Below are positions 15,796 through 22,758 of a stretch of DNA of 33,351 nucleotides, in pieces. Each line of letters opens with the position of its first letter. The stretch's first letter is position 1. The DNA is from Babesia bovis T2Bo (lineage: Eukaryota > Apicomplexa > Aconoidasida > Piroplasmida > Babesiidae), in assembly GCF_000165395.2 (NCBI RefSeq), contig NC_067219.1, positions 1-33,351 of the forward strand. Direction: 5' to 3'. Both the position numbers and the translations under genes were made by a program. The notes beneath the pieces were generated by a model. The model was not told the origin of the DNA, searched no databases, and saw nothing but the letters and a program-made list of their open reading frames with translations.

Positions 15796-16377
15796 TTATA
15801 ATGGAGCTATTGTAGATATGAAATAGTGATATATGTTGTCTAAAGTATTAAATTTTTCTATATGAGATATAACTGCCCAAAATGTAAAAGGATAAAATAT
15901 AGCTAGAGTAACTATAGCCAATGTACCTAAAAAGAAAGGATGTACATCTTTTTTAATTTCTATAGTTGAAAAACATCTTATCCAAAGAGCCGCATATCTT
16001 AGAGAATATTGACATTTTTGGTTCATTTGAAAGTCTGTAAGACGGTAAATATATTTATCTATTAAAAATTCAAAAAAGAACACAAGTACATCAACACCAT
16101 CTACTACATCATAATTTTTTATAGCTTTTAATTTGTCTATACATATACCTAATATATAATCTGTAAACTTTAATAAATTTAATAATGTAAAAATTCTTTT
16201 AAATTTTATTTTTCTAAAAAGTTTTATAATATCTTTTATTAACATTTTACATCCTAGAGGGTAAAAATTTAATCTAGTTAATGCATATGTATAGTTAAAG
16301 TAACGATAATATATTTCATTACTATAATTTTTTATATCTTGTTTAGTTAATGTTATGATTTTTCCGATTAGAGTCAT
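15796..16377 (-). CDS. 193-residue membrane protein, copy B
   Basis: Nearly identical to copies A and C. It shares I4 and V156 with copy C, but its last about 30 bases differ from both (ATGGAGCTATTGTAGATATG on the plus strand, against AAGGCGCTATTGTTGATATA). It begins 10 nt after the stop of copy C, giving a 592-bp tandem period. Hydrophobic segments at about 93-111 and 147-170. Followed 5 nt later by ORF120. The mosaic of shared variants among copies is better explained by gene conversion than by a simple order of duplications. Confidence 0.8.
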   Translation of the reverse strand: MTLIGKIITLTKQDIKNYSNEIYYRYFNYTYALTRLNFYPLGCKMLIKDIIKLFRKIKFKRIFTLLNLLKFTDYILGICIDKLKAIKNYDVVDGVDVLVFFFEFLIDKYIYRLTDFQMNQKCQYSLRYAALWIRCFSTIEIKKDVHPFFLGTLAIVTLAIFYPFTFWAVISHIEKFNTLDNIYHYFISTIAPL

Positions 16378-16387
16378 TATGTTTTTA

Positions 16388-16969
16388 TTAAAAAGGCGCT
16401 ATTGTTGATATAAAATAGTGGTATATGTTGTCTAAAGTATTAAATTTTTCTATATGAGATATAACTGCCCAAAATGTAAAAGGATAAAATATAGCTAGAG
16501 TAACTATAGCCAATGTACCTAAAAAGAAAGGATGTACATCTTTTTTAATTTCTATAGTTGAAAAACATCTTATCCAAAGAGCCGCATATCTTAGAGAATA
16601 TTGACATTTTTGGTTCATTTGAAAGTCTGTAAGACGGTAAATATATTTATCTATTAAAAATTCAAAAAAGAACACAAGTACATCAACACCATCTACTACA
16701 TCATAATTTTTTATCGCTTTTAATTTGTCTATACATATACCTAATATATAATCTGTAAACTTTAATAAATTTAATAATGTAAAAATTCTTTTAAATTTTA
16801 TTTTTCTAAAAAGTTTTATAATATCTTTTATTAACATTTTACATCCTAGAGGGTAAAAATTTAATCTAGTTAACGCATATGTATAGTTAAAGTAACGATA
16901 ATATATTTCATTACTATAATTTTTTATATCTTGTTTAGTTAATGTTATGATTTTTCCGATTAGTGTCAT
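16388..16969 (-). CDS. 193-residue membrane protein, copy C
   Basis: First of the three copies in transcription order. It starts one base after the tufA stop (TAG-A-ATG), so it is almost certainly on the tufA transcript. It differs from copy B by a few bases, and its final residue is F rather than L. It has the same predicted topology, with a membrane segment at 147-170. No catalytic motif, signal or metal site is visible. Position behind tufA, a highly expressed gene, suggests substantial expression, but that is inference. Confidence 0.8.
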   Translation of the reverse strand: MTLIGKIITLTKQDIKNYSNEIYYRYFNYTYALTRLNFYPLGCKMLIKDIIKLFRKIKFKRIFTLLNLLKFTDYILGICIDKLKAIKNYDVVDGVDVLVFFFEFLIDKYIYRLTDFQMNQKCQYSLRYAALWIRCFSTIEIKKDVHPFFLGTLAIVTLAIFYPFTFWAVISHIEKFNTLDNIYHYFISTIAPF

Positions 16970-16970
16970 T

Positions 16971-18203
16971 CTATTTTAATAATTCAATAACTATACCAGC
17001 TCCAATAGTCTTACCTCCTTCTCTTATAGCGAACCTTAATTCTGTTTCTAAAGGCATAGATTTTTCTATATCAGCAGTAACTATTACATTATCTCCTGGA
17101 ATAGCTAAATCTAAACTTAAATCATTAGAAGAAGAGTATATATTAGTTATAGTCCCTGTTATGTTAGCTGTTCTTATAAAAAATTGAGGCTTATAACCAA
17201 CTGTGAAAGCAGTATGTCTACCTCCCTCTAGCTTACTAAGTACGTATAAATTAGCTTTAAATTGTTTATACAGCTTAGAAGAACCAGGAACTGTTAGTAC
17301 ATATCCTCTTTTTATATCCTCTTTAGTAACACCACGTAATAATATACCTACATTATCTCCTGATTCTGCTTTAAGTAACGATTTATTAAACATTTCAATA
17401 TTCAATATAGAAACAATTTTAGAAGAGTCGTACCCTAATAACTCTACTTTGTCACCTATATTAGCGCTACCTCTTTCCACTTTACCAGTGGCAACTATCC
17501 CTCTACCTGTTATAGAAAAACTATCTTCTACAGGCATTAAAAAAGGTTTTAATAGGTCTCTAGTTGGTGTAGGTATGTATTTATCTATACAGTCCACTAA
17601 ATTTAAAATTTTTTTAATCCACTTATTATTAAAATCTAATTTAGATGATTGTTTTACAACATTTAGAGCCTCTAAAGCAGATCCAGAAGTGAAATGTACA
17701 AATTCTTCTTTAAAATTATATTTAAGTAATATGTCTCTAACCTCCTCTTCTACAAAATTACTTAACTCTATATCTGTTATCTTATCCTCTTTATTTAAAA
17801 ATACTATTACATTTTCTATACCTATTTGTTTTATAAGCAATAAATGTTCTATTGTTTGGGGCATAGGACCGTCTGTTAAAGAAATAACTAAAACAGCACC
17901 GTCCATTTGTACAGCACCAGTTATCATATTTTTTATATAGTCAGCATGACCAGGGCAGTCGATATGCGCATAATGTCTATAATTACTTTCGTATTCTACA
18001 TGTTTAGTATTTATAGTTATACCTCTGCTTTTTTCTTCAGGGGCTGAATCTATTTCTTCATAAGAGTGTGCTTTTTTAGCAAGTCCTTTAGCTTTAAGAA
18101 CGCTAGTTAAAGCGGAAGTCAATGTTGTCTTCCCGTGGTCTATATGTCCTATAGTACCTATGTTTATATGTGGTTTATTTTTTATATACTGTTCTTTTGC
18201 CAT
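16971..18203 (-). CDS. tufA: Translation elongation factor EF-Tu
   Basis: 410 residues, full length. EF-Tu is the GTPase that brings aminoacyl-tRNA to the ribosome. The G motifs are intact: GHIDHGKT (19-26), switch I RGITIN (60-65), DCPGHADY (82-89), NKED (137-140) and SGSALEAL for the fifth motif. The start [20 protein letters not shown] matches bacterial EF-Tu, and the C-terminus ends [13 protein letters not shown] as in the family. The stop is UAG. It is preceded by a GC-rich leader with hairpins and by trnW, and followed directly by the 193-residue ORF copies. The best conserved protein in the window. Confidence 0.99.
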   Translation of the reverse strand: MAKEQYIKNKPHINIGTIGHIDHGKTTLTSALTSVLKAKGLAKKAHSYEEIDSAPEEKSRGITINTKHVEYESNYRHYAHIDCPGHADYIKNMITGAVQMDGAVLVISLTDGPMPQTIEHLLLIKQIGIENVIVFLNKEDKITDIELSNFVEEEVRDILLKYNFKEEFVHFTSGSALEALNVVKQSSKLDFNNKWIKKILNLVDCIDKYIPTPTRDLLKPFLMPVEDSFSITGRGIVATGKVERGSANIGDKVELLGYDSSKIVSILNIEMFNKSLLKAESGDNVGILLRGVTKEDIKRGYVLTVPGSSKLYKQFKANLYVLSKLEGGRHTAFTVGYKPQFFIRTANITGTITNIYSSSNDLSLDLAIPGDNVIVTADIEKSMPLETELRFAIREGGKTIGAGIVIELLK

Positions 18204-18276
18204 TATGTTTTATTTATTTTTGGCTTATTTATAAGCCTAATACGACTAACTAGCCTTTAACGGGCGTTATACCGTA
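18204..18276 (-). promoter_or_regulatory. GC-rich leader of tufA with hairpins
   Basis: The 73 bases between trnW and tufA include about 54 that are unusually GC-rich for this genome. A perfect hairpin GGCTTA/TAAGCC lies at 18222-18237 with a 4-nt loop. Alternative stems formed by ACGG/CCGT (18260-18275) or TAAC/GTTA (18258-18269) overlap each other. It could be a structured 5' leader controlling EF-Tu synthesis, a tRNA processing element, or a promoter. No known riboswitch fits. Confidence 0.4.
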
Positions 18277-18349
18277 TACCAATTAAAAGATTACTATACT
18301 TTTATTTTAAAATTTGGAGTTTTACATTTTAAAATTAAATTAAATTGGT
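18277..18349 (-). tRNA. trnW-CCA: tRNA-Trp (CCA)
   Basis: Acceptor ACCAATT/AATTGGT with TA at positions 8-9. The perfect anticodon arm TAAAA-CTCCAAA-TTTTA gives anticodon CCA, reading UGG only. The T arm is odd: stem AAAAG/CTTTT with a 9-nt loop that lacks the TTCRA consensus. It is the only Trp tRNA, and a CCA anticodon implies UGA is not read as Trp by this tRNA. Confidence 0.75.
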
Positions 18350-18362
18350 ATTTTAGTATAAC

Positions 18363-18434
18363 TTAGAAGGAAAGGACTTTAACCTTTATTTAAGATATCA
18401 AAAATCTTTATCTTTTCCTTTAGATGACCTTCCA
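18363..18434 (-). tRNA. trnQ-UUG: tRNA-Gln (UUG)
   Basis: Acceptor TGGAAGG/CCTTCTA, D arm ATCT-AAAGGAAA-AGAT, anticodon arm AAGAT-TTTTGAT-ATCTT (anticodon UUG) and T stem AAAGG/CCTTT. All arms pair. Confidence 0.88.
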
Positions 18435-18451
18435 CCCGCGTGACTAGAGTC

Positions 18452-18526
18452 AAGAGAGTAAGGGATTTGAACCCTTAAAAATTTAATCTCAAATTAAGTG
18501 CAATAATCCTGTTCTGCCAACTCTCT
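18452..18526 (-). tRNA. trnS-UGA: tRNA-Ser (UGA), short variable arm
   Basis: Perfect acceptor AGAGAGT/ACTCTCT, D stem GCAG/TTGC and T arm AAGGG-TTCAAAT-CCCTT. The anticodon loop TTTGAGA gives UGA. The variable region is only about 5 nt, unlike the long class II arm expected of serine tRNAs. The base at position 73 reads U. The second serine tRNA (28891-28965) shows the same features, so this is probably genuine. Confidence 0.8.
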
Positions 18527-18539
18527 ATACTGTGAACAA

Positions 18540-18611
18540 TCAGAGTAATTGGATTTAAACCAATATCTTTCATACCCAAAACGAATATGTTGTATATTAC
18601 ACTATACTCTG
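18540..18611 (-). tRNA. trnP-UGG: tRNA-Pro (UGG)
   Basis: Acceptor CAGAGTA/TACTCTG, anticodon arm TTCGT-TTTGGGT-ATGAA (anticodon UGG, the typical proline loop) and T arm ATTGG-TTTAAAT-CCAAT. A short D arm and a 4-nt variable loop allow a misleading alternative reading as UUU, but only the proline fold gives a full 5-bp anticodon stem with U33. Confidence 0.85.
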
Positions 18612-18623
18612 AGTATAATCTTA

Positions 18624-18696
18624 CTCCCTAAAATAGACTCGAACTATTATTAAACCGATTAACAATCGATTGCTTTACCTATTAAGCTATTAAGGA
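18624..18696 (-). tRNA. trnN-GUU: tRNA-Asn (GUU)
   Basis: Acceptor TCCTTAA/TTAGGGA, anticodon arm ATCGA-TTGTTAA-TCGGT (anticodon GUU), T loop TTCGAGT, discriminator G as expected for Asn. A strong candidate. Confidence 0.92.
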
Positions 18697-18728
18697 ATTA
18701 TTAATTTTAACAATATATGTTATATTAT

Positions 18729-19094
18729 TTATTTTTGTCCTAAAATAAAAAACTCATAAAATATTCTTTTATCTTTTATTTTTAACTGAGGTATTAGACT
18801 TGTTTCTATAAGTAAGCCTATAGTAGCTAATATAATAGTCATATAAAAATTAGACACTACAGTAAAAGGTAAAAGCACATAAACAGATATATGCTGCACT
18901 AAAGCAAATAAAAATCCGTATAATCTGTTTAAAATTTTTTGTTTTAACGTTAATTGTCTATTATAAATATAGTTTTCTATTTCATGTATTAAATATTCGA
19001 AAATTTCTACTAAAAAATCAATTAACATTTTTAGTAAATATTTTAATTTTAAGTTTATTTTATATATAAAATTTTGTATAATATTGCTTTTCAT
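18729..19094 (-). CDS. Small membrane protein, ORF121 (ORF129 family)
   Basis: 121 residues, function unknown. It belongs with ORF128 and the ORF129 triplet. An amphipathic or hydrophobic helix (LLKMLIDFLVEIFEYLI, about 20-36) is followed by a charged linker (NRQLTLKQKIL) and then RLYGFLFALVQHISVYVLLPF. The last part aligns with KLYAVLFALVNVTVTCLYLPF of ORF129. A final hydrophobic stretch covers about 80-100. The most diverged member of the group. It follows ORF128 after one base and precedes trnN, closing this accessory block. Confidence 0.75.
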   Translation of the reverse strand: MKSNIIQNFIYKINLKLKYLLKMLIDFLVEIFEYLIHEIENYIYNRQLTLKQKILNRLYGFLFALVQHISVYVLLPFTVVSNFYMTIILATIGLLIETSLIPQLKIKDKRIFYEFFILGQK

Positions 19095-19095
19095 T

Positions 19096-19482
19096 TTATT
19101 TTAAAGGTAAACTGATTAAAAATTTTTTAATTAAATTTGTTTTATTTTTTACATTTTCTTGGTCTATTATATTGAGATCTATTAAAACACTTATAATAGT
19201 AAAAATAAACATAATGCACGCTTTTGGTATAACCTGAAATGGTAAATTTAAATAAATAGCTGTAATATTAATTAAAGAAAACCCTACACCATAAAGTTTA
19301 TACAATAATTGTATGTATAACGGCTGTTTATGTTTGTTTATATAATCTTCTAATGTATGTTTTAAATAATCTAATACTATCAAACATACGTCTATTATAG
19401 TTTGTATAATTTTATTTATAATGCTGTTTATAATATTTAATATATCTTCGTAATTTTTTATGTTTATGTTGTAAAACGACAT
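19096..19482 (-). CDS. Small membrane protein, ORF128 (ORF129 family)
   Basis: 128 residues. IIQTIIDVCLIVLDYLKHTLE aligns with IIDIIVDAILYVLEQIKAKLE of ORF129; KLYGVGFSLINITAIYLNLPF aligns with KLYAVLFALVNVTVTCLYLPF. It is therefore a clear paralogue, diverged at about two thirds of sites by eye. Predicted topology is one N-terminal hydrophobic helix, a Lys-rich linker and a two-span hairpin, ending in a basic tail. A 193-bp AT-rich spacer with no recognised feature separates it from the ORF129 triplet. Confidence 0.75.
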   Translation of the reverse strand: MSFYNINIKNYEDILNIINSIINKIIQTIIDVCLIVLDYLKHTLEDYINKHKQPLYIQLLYKLYGVGFSLINITAIYLNLPFQVIPKACIMFIFTIISVLIDLNIIDQENVKNKTNLIKKFLISLPLK

Positions 19483-19675
19483 TTGTAAGCTTATATTTTC
19501 TTTATTTAATTAAATTTAATTTTATATTAAATTATTTTGTATTTTTTTTAAATATATTTATTTTATTATAAATATATAATTTTGTCCTACGCACCAATAA
19601 ATAAATTATTAGTTTTTATTATTTTGTTTGTTCTAAAAAAATTAAATAAAGTGGTATTTAGAAAATTATAAACTT

Positions 19676-20065
19676 TTAATTTAAAAATGAGTTATCTATT
19701 ATAACTCTTTTTACAGTTTTATTAATTTTTATTTTGCTTGGGTTTTTTATTAATTTCATGTTAATAAGAGAATTAATAACACTGAAAAAACAAGCTATAT
19801 ATTTTTTGGGCATTATATGAAAAGGTAAATAAAGACATGTAACTGTAACATTTACTAACGCAAACAATACAGCGTATAGTTTACGTAATATATAAGTTTT
19901 ATATGGTGTTTTCTTTTGTATTAAATGTTGTTCTAATTTAGCTTTTATCTGTTCTAACACGTATAAAATAGCATCTACTATTATATCTATAATATATTTT
20001 GCCTTTAAAGCTAAAGGAGTTAATATTTTTTTTACTTTTTCTGCGTTGTTTGAATTATATAACAT
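19676..20065 (-). CDS. Small membrane protein ORF129, copy 1
   Basis: 129 residues, unknown function. Residues 22-40 form a hydrophobic helix with two aspartates, 41-62 a Lys-rich linker and 63-83 a membrane span (KLYAVLFALVNVTVTCLYLP). Residues 88-106 form a second span and 107-129 a basic tail. The copy differs from copy 2 by about three bases, one of which changes E to K at residue 107. Last in transcription order of three tandem copies with a 402-bp period. Lysine-flanked spans suggest an inner-membrane protein. Confidence 0.8.
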   Translation of the reverse strand: MLYNSNNAEKVKKILTPLALKAKYIIDIIVDAILYVLEQIKAKLEQHLIQKKTPYKTYILRKLYAVLFALVNVTVTCLYLPFHIMPKKYIACFFSVINSLINMKLIKNPSKIKINKTVKRVIIDNSFLN

Positions 20066-20077
20066 TATATGAATTTA

Positions 20078-20467
20078 TTAATTTAAAAATGAGTTATCTA
20101 TTATAACTCTTTTTACAGTTTTATTAATTTTTATTTTGCTTGGGTTTTCTATTAATTTCATGTTAATAAGAGAATTAATAACACTGAAAAAACAAGCTAT
20201 ATATTTTTTAGGCATTATATGAAAAGGTAAATAAAGACATGTAACTGTAACATTTACTAACGCAAACAATACAGCGTATAGTTTACGTAATATATAAGTT
20301 TTATATGGTGTTTTCTTTTGTATTAAATGTTGTTCTAATTTAGCTTTTATCTGTTCTAACACGTATAAAATAGCATCTACTATTATATCTATAATATATT
20401 TTGCCTTTAAAGCTAAAGGAGTTAATATTTTTTTTACTTTTTCTGCGTTATTTGAATTATATAACAT
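20078..20467 (-). CDS. Small membrane protein ORF129, copy 2
   Basis: Identical in protein sequence to copy 3 and differing from copy 1 at residue 107 (E rather than K). It carries a private synonymous base near the start (GTTATTTG where copies 1 and 3 have GTTGTTTG on the plus strand). Same topology as copy 1. Spacing to both neighbours is 12 bp, so all three are surely co-transcribed with rps7. Confidence 0.8.
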   Translation of the reverse strand: MLYNSNNAEKVKKILTPLALKAKYIIDIIVDAILYVLEQIKAKLEQHLIQKKTPYKTYILRKLYAVLFALVNVTVTCLYLPFHIMPKKYIACFFSVINSLINMKLIENPSKIKINKTVKRVIIDNSFLN

Positions 20468-20479
20468 TATATGAATTTA

Positions 20480-20869
20480 TTAATTTAAAAATGAGTTATC
20501 TATTATAACTCTTTTTACAGTTTTATTAATTTTTATTTTGCTTGGGTTTTCTATTAATTTCATGTTAATAAGAGAATTAATAACACTGAAAAAACAAGCT
20601 ATATATTTTTTAGGCATTATATGAAAAGGTAAATAAAGACATGTAACTGTAACATTTACTAACGCAAACAATACAGCGTATAGTTTACGTAATATATAAG
20701 TTTTATATGGTGTTTTCTTTTGTATTAAATGTTGTTCTAATTTAGCTTTTATCTGTTCTAACACGTATAAAATAGCATCTACTATTATATCTATAATATA
20801 TTTTGCCTTTAAAGCTAAAGGAGTTAATATTTTTTTTACTTTTTCTGCGTTGTTTGAATTATATAACAT
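20480..20869 (-). CDS. Small membrane protein ORF129, copy 3
   Basis: First of the triplet in transcription order. Its start codon lies inside the end of rps7 (11-nt overlap), which ties the family to the ribosomal protein transcript and suggests translational coupling. The protein is identical to copy 2. The overlap also means the duplicated unit cannot include the rps7 end: upstream sequence differs from that of copies 1 and 2 directly before the ATG. Confidence 0.8.
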   Translation of the reverse strand: MLYNSNNAEKVKKILTPLALKAKYIIDIIVDAILYVLEQIKAKLEQHLIQKKTPYKTYILRKLYAVLFALVNVTVTCLYLPFHIMPKKYIACFFSVINSLINMKLIENPSKIKINKTVKRVIIDNSFLN

Positions 20870-21503
20870 TTTTTAATAAATAATTTGTTTGTTTACGGTT
20901 GTAATTAACTTTAGTATTACTAAATTTATTTGGCAGGCCGTATTGTTTTATAAGTTTATAATAGTTTTTATTATTATAACGACGATTAACGTGTTTTAAT
21001 TTTAAATTAGCGTACATAAAATTATTGCTTATTTCGCAAGTTTTTAAATTTTTAGTTTTGTTTGTTCTTACACTAGCATTTGTATCTTCAAATACTCCTA
21101 ATACTTCTTCCTTGTATTCTACTACAGAACTAGAATCATTTAAAACATTATTTAGCTCTAGTATGAAATTATGCTTAAAAGGTAATTTTTTTTTTGAGTT
21201 AACAGCTTTTAAAAAATATGAATATATATATTTTTTAATATATTTTAAAGGAGCCATAACTAAAAAATAATATTTAAGCTTATGTACTTTATTATCTATC
21301 ATTATTATAGGTAAATTTAATTTATATATCATATACTCTAGTATAGATGTAAAATTTATATCTAATGACGAAATTAAACTAAGACTATCACTTATGTTTA
21401 TTATAAGTTTTTTAGATTTTGTATATTTACCTTGCTTTTGTACAAATTTACTAAATAGCGTTAATATTAATTCTTTTTTCATAATTTTATTAAATTGTTT
21501 CAT
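20859..21503 (-). CDS. rps7: Ribosomal protein S7
   Basis: 214 residues against about 156 for bacterial S7. LFSKFVQKQGKYTKSKKLI fits the LxxFVNxLMxxGKKSxAExI helix and MAPLKYIKKYIYSYF lies in the central helix region. ELNNVLNDSSSVVEYKEEVL matches ELxDAxxNxGxAxKKREEVH. An extension of about 60 basic residues follows, with no counterpart in bacterial S7. S7 nucleates assembly of the small-subunit head near the E and P sites. It lies in the classical str order rps12-rps7, five bases after rps12, but tufA is no longer adjacent: the ORF129 family has been inserted. Confidence 0.8.
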   Translation of the reverse strand: MKQFNKIMKKELILTLFSKFVQKQGKYTKSKKLIINISDSLSLISSLDINFTSILEYMIYKLNLPIIMIDNKVHKLKYYFLVMAPLKYIKKYIYSYFLKAVNSKKKLPFKHNFILELNNVLNDSSSVVEYKEEVLGVFEDTNASVRTNKTKNLKTCEISNNFMYANLKLKHVNRRYNNKNYYKLIKQYGLPNKFSNTKVNYNRKQTNYLLKNVI

Positions 21504-21508
21504 TTTTT

Positions 21509-21880
21509 TTATTTTATTGTAATACGTTTTACCCCGTATTTAGACCTTTTAGTTGCACGACGAGCTCTTTTAACGTCTAAAACACCTAGTATAACTTTAT
21601 ATTTAACTCCAGGCAAATCTGGAACATTTCCTCCTTTTATAAGTACCCTGCTATTTTTAGGTATTATAACATTTTCACCAGGAACATACGCTAATACAGT
21701 TTTTTTATTTAGAGTTGTTTTAATAACTTTTCTAACAGCAGAGTTAGGTTTTTTAGGGGACATTACTATAAAAGCGTTGCATTTGCACTTTTTCTGTGGG
21801 TTTTTATTAAGCGCTCTACTTGGTGTTTTTTTTATTTTTTTTACTCTACCCTTATCAATTAGTTGGTTTATTGTTATCAT
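21509..21880 (-). CDS. rps12: Ribosomal protein S12
   Basis: 123 residues, the normal length. S12 lines the decoding centre. [12 protein letters not shown] opens like the family, MSPKKPNSAVRKV keeps the PKKPNSA loop with its streptomycin-contact lysine, and IKGGNVPDLPGVKYKV matches RGGRVKDLPGVRYH. The lysine before DLPGV (E. coli K87), a known streptomycin-resistance site, is proline here. It overlaps the end of rps11 by 4 nt (ATGA-type junction). Confidence 0.97.
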   Translation of the reverse strand: MITINQLIDKGRVKKIKKTPSRALNKNPQKKCKCNAFIVMSPKKPNSAVRKVIKTTLNKKTVLAYVPGENVIIPKNSRVLIKGGNVPDLPGVKYKVILGVLDVKRARRATKRSKYGVKRITIK

Positions 21881-22353
21881 TTAAATTTACGTTTTTTAAG
21901 CCTACATCCGTTGTAAGGGTAGTTAATAACATGAGAAATAGTACGTAATTTTATACCTTTAATATTATTAAATTTTAAAAATAAAAATAATAAAGTTTTT
22001 TTATAATATGATTTATTTTTAAAAACAATATTAATATTATTAGATTTACTATAAACTAAAAACAGCATAAACTTATTAATAAGTTTATTTAATGTTATTA
22101 TAGACAATTTTCTAACTTTACCATAAGATGTACATGTCTTTATAAACTGACCGCAAGATAACGATTTTAATATTGTTAAAAATATAAAAATATTTCCATA
22201 TCTTTTAAATTTAGAAGATGTTATAAAAACATTATTAAATTTAAAAAAAATAGTAGAAATATTTATCTTATAGTCTAGTTTTCTTATAACCTTTTTCTTT
22301 TTTTTACTTTTAGAATGTTGTTGCTTTATTTGAATATAACAGTTGTTTTTCAT
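21877..22353 (-). CDS. rps11: Ribosomal protein S11
   Basis: 158 residues. The C-terminal segment [26 protein letters not shown] matches the GxxIxxIxDVTPIPHNGCRPxKxR signature. The [14 protein letters not shown] stretch and a very basic N-terminus are otherwise divergent. S11 sits on the small-subunit platform and contacts the E-site mRNA path. Its ATG overlaps the rpl36 stop (ATGA). The order rpl36-rps11 matches the bacterial alpha operon minus rps13, which is missing from its usual place between them. Confidence 0.85.
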   Translation of the reverse strand: MKNNCYIQIKQQHSKSKKKKKVIRKLDYKINISTIFFKFNNVFITSSKFKRYGNIFIFLTILKSLSCGQFIKTCTSYGKVRKLSIITLNKLINKFMLFLVYSKSNNINIVFKNKSYYKKTLLFLFLKFNNIKGIKLRTISHVINYPYNGCRLKKRKFK

Positions 22354-22463
22354 TTTTGTCTGTATTTATGTCTAGAGTTACTACAGATATTAATTAATCT
22401 TTTGCCTCTTCTTATTACTTTACAATTACTGCATAATTTTTTTATAGAAGTTTTTATTTTCAT
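22350..22463 (-). CDS. rpl36: Ribosomal protein L36
   Basis: 37 residues starting at the ATG at 22463-22461. The start [20 protein letters not shown] and the end [11 protein letters not shown] match the L36 pattern MKVRxSVKKxCxxCKxIRRxG then CxxPxHKQRQ. Zinc ligands Cys11, Cys14, Cys27 and His32 are all present. The stop is UGA, exactly where the family ends, which shows UGA functions as termination here. The UGA overlaps the rps11 ATG. Confidence 0.96.
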   Translation of the reverse strand: MKIKTSIKKLCSNCKVIRRGKRLINICSNSRHKYRQK

Positions 22464-22475
22464 TTGTATTTTTAA

Positions 22476-22757
22476 TTATAAAGAAGCTTTTAAGCGTCTT
22501 TTTTTATTGTATAGATCACTTTTCTTTTTAAATATATTTATATTAAAAGTAATGTAATTAAACATATTGCCAAAGTATATGTAAAGTTTATTGTTTATAG
22601 AATCGTAACGAGAGTACATAGAAACACCAATAAGTGAAGATAATATATTGGCTCTATATTTATTAATTCCGCATATTTTAAACAACGACATATAAACTAA
22701 TTTATGATACTTTAATACTATGTTATTTGAAATAATTAAATCAGAAAAGTTTTTCAT
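22476..22757 (-). CDS. Hypothetical protein, possible divergent S13
   Basis: 93 residues, one base after rps5 and 12 bases before rpl36. LVYMSLFKICGINKYRANIL near residues 16-35 resembles the S13 helix-turn signature (AL-x-x-IYGIGxxRAxxIL) followed by GV for the usual GI. The family C-terminus (DLRRE and the RGLRHRRGLPVRGQRT block) is not evident; the tail is only KKKSDLYNKKRRLK. In bacteria rps13 lies after rpl36, so the position is shifted by one gene. It could correspond to the unassigned ORF found at this place in other apicoplasts. Confidence 0.6.
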   Translation of the reverse strand: MKNFSDLIISNNIVLKYHKLVYMSLFKICGINKYRANILSSLIGVSMYSRYDSINNKLYIYFGNMFNYITFNINIFKKKSDLYNKKRRLKASL

Positions 22758-22758
22758 T

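Larger units (their letters stand above)
19676..20869 (-). repeat. Three near-perfect 402-bp tandem repeats
   Basis: Repeat units beginning at 19676, 20078 and 20480 each hold one complete ORF129 plus a 12-bp spacer. By eye the copies differ at only one to three positions. The base pairs GTTG/GTTA near the ORF start and G/A in TTTTGGGC distinguish them in a non-nested pattern. Such near-identity in a compact organelle genome implies recent amplification or homogenisation. Confidence 0.92.

Noticed and set aside
17203..17940. Plus-strand ORF of 245 residues
   Set aside because: It lies antisense to tufA, whose coding is beyond doubt; the frame is open only because of the conserved codon pattern on the other strand.
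18540..18611. Second tRNA-Lys (UUU)
   Set aside because: The loop CGTTTTGGG first suggested UUU, but the 5-bp stem TTCGT/ATGAA with U33 gives UGG (proline), and a clear tRNA-Lys is at 28101-28173.
19676..20869. CRISPR-like or satellite array
   Set aside because: The repeat unit is 402 bp and contains a complete ORF with start and stop; there are no short repeats with unique spacers.
21495..21884. Plus-strand ORF of 129 residues with hydrophobic stretches
   Set aside because: Exactly antisense to rps12; hydrophobicity is the reverse complement of a lysine-rich frame.
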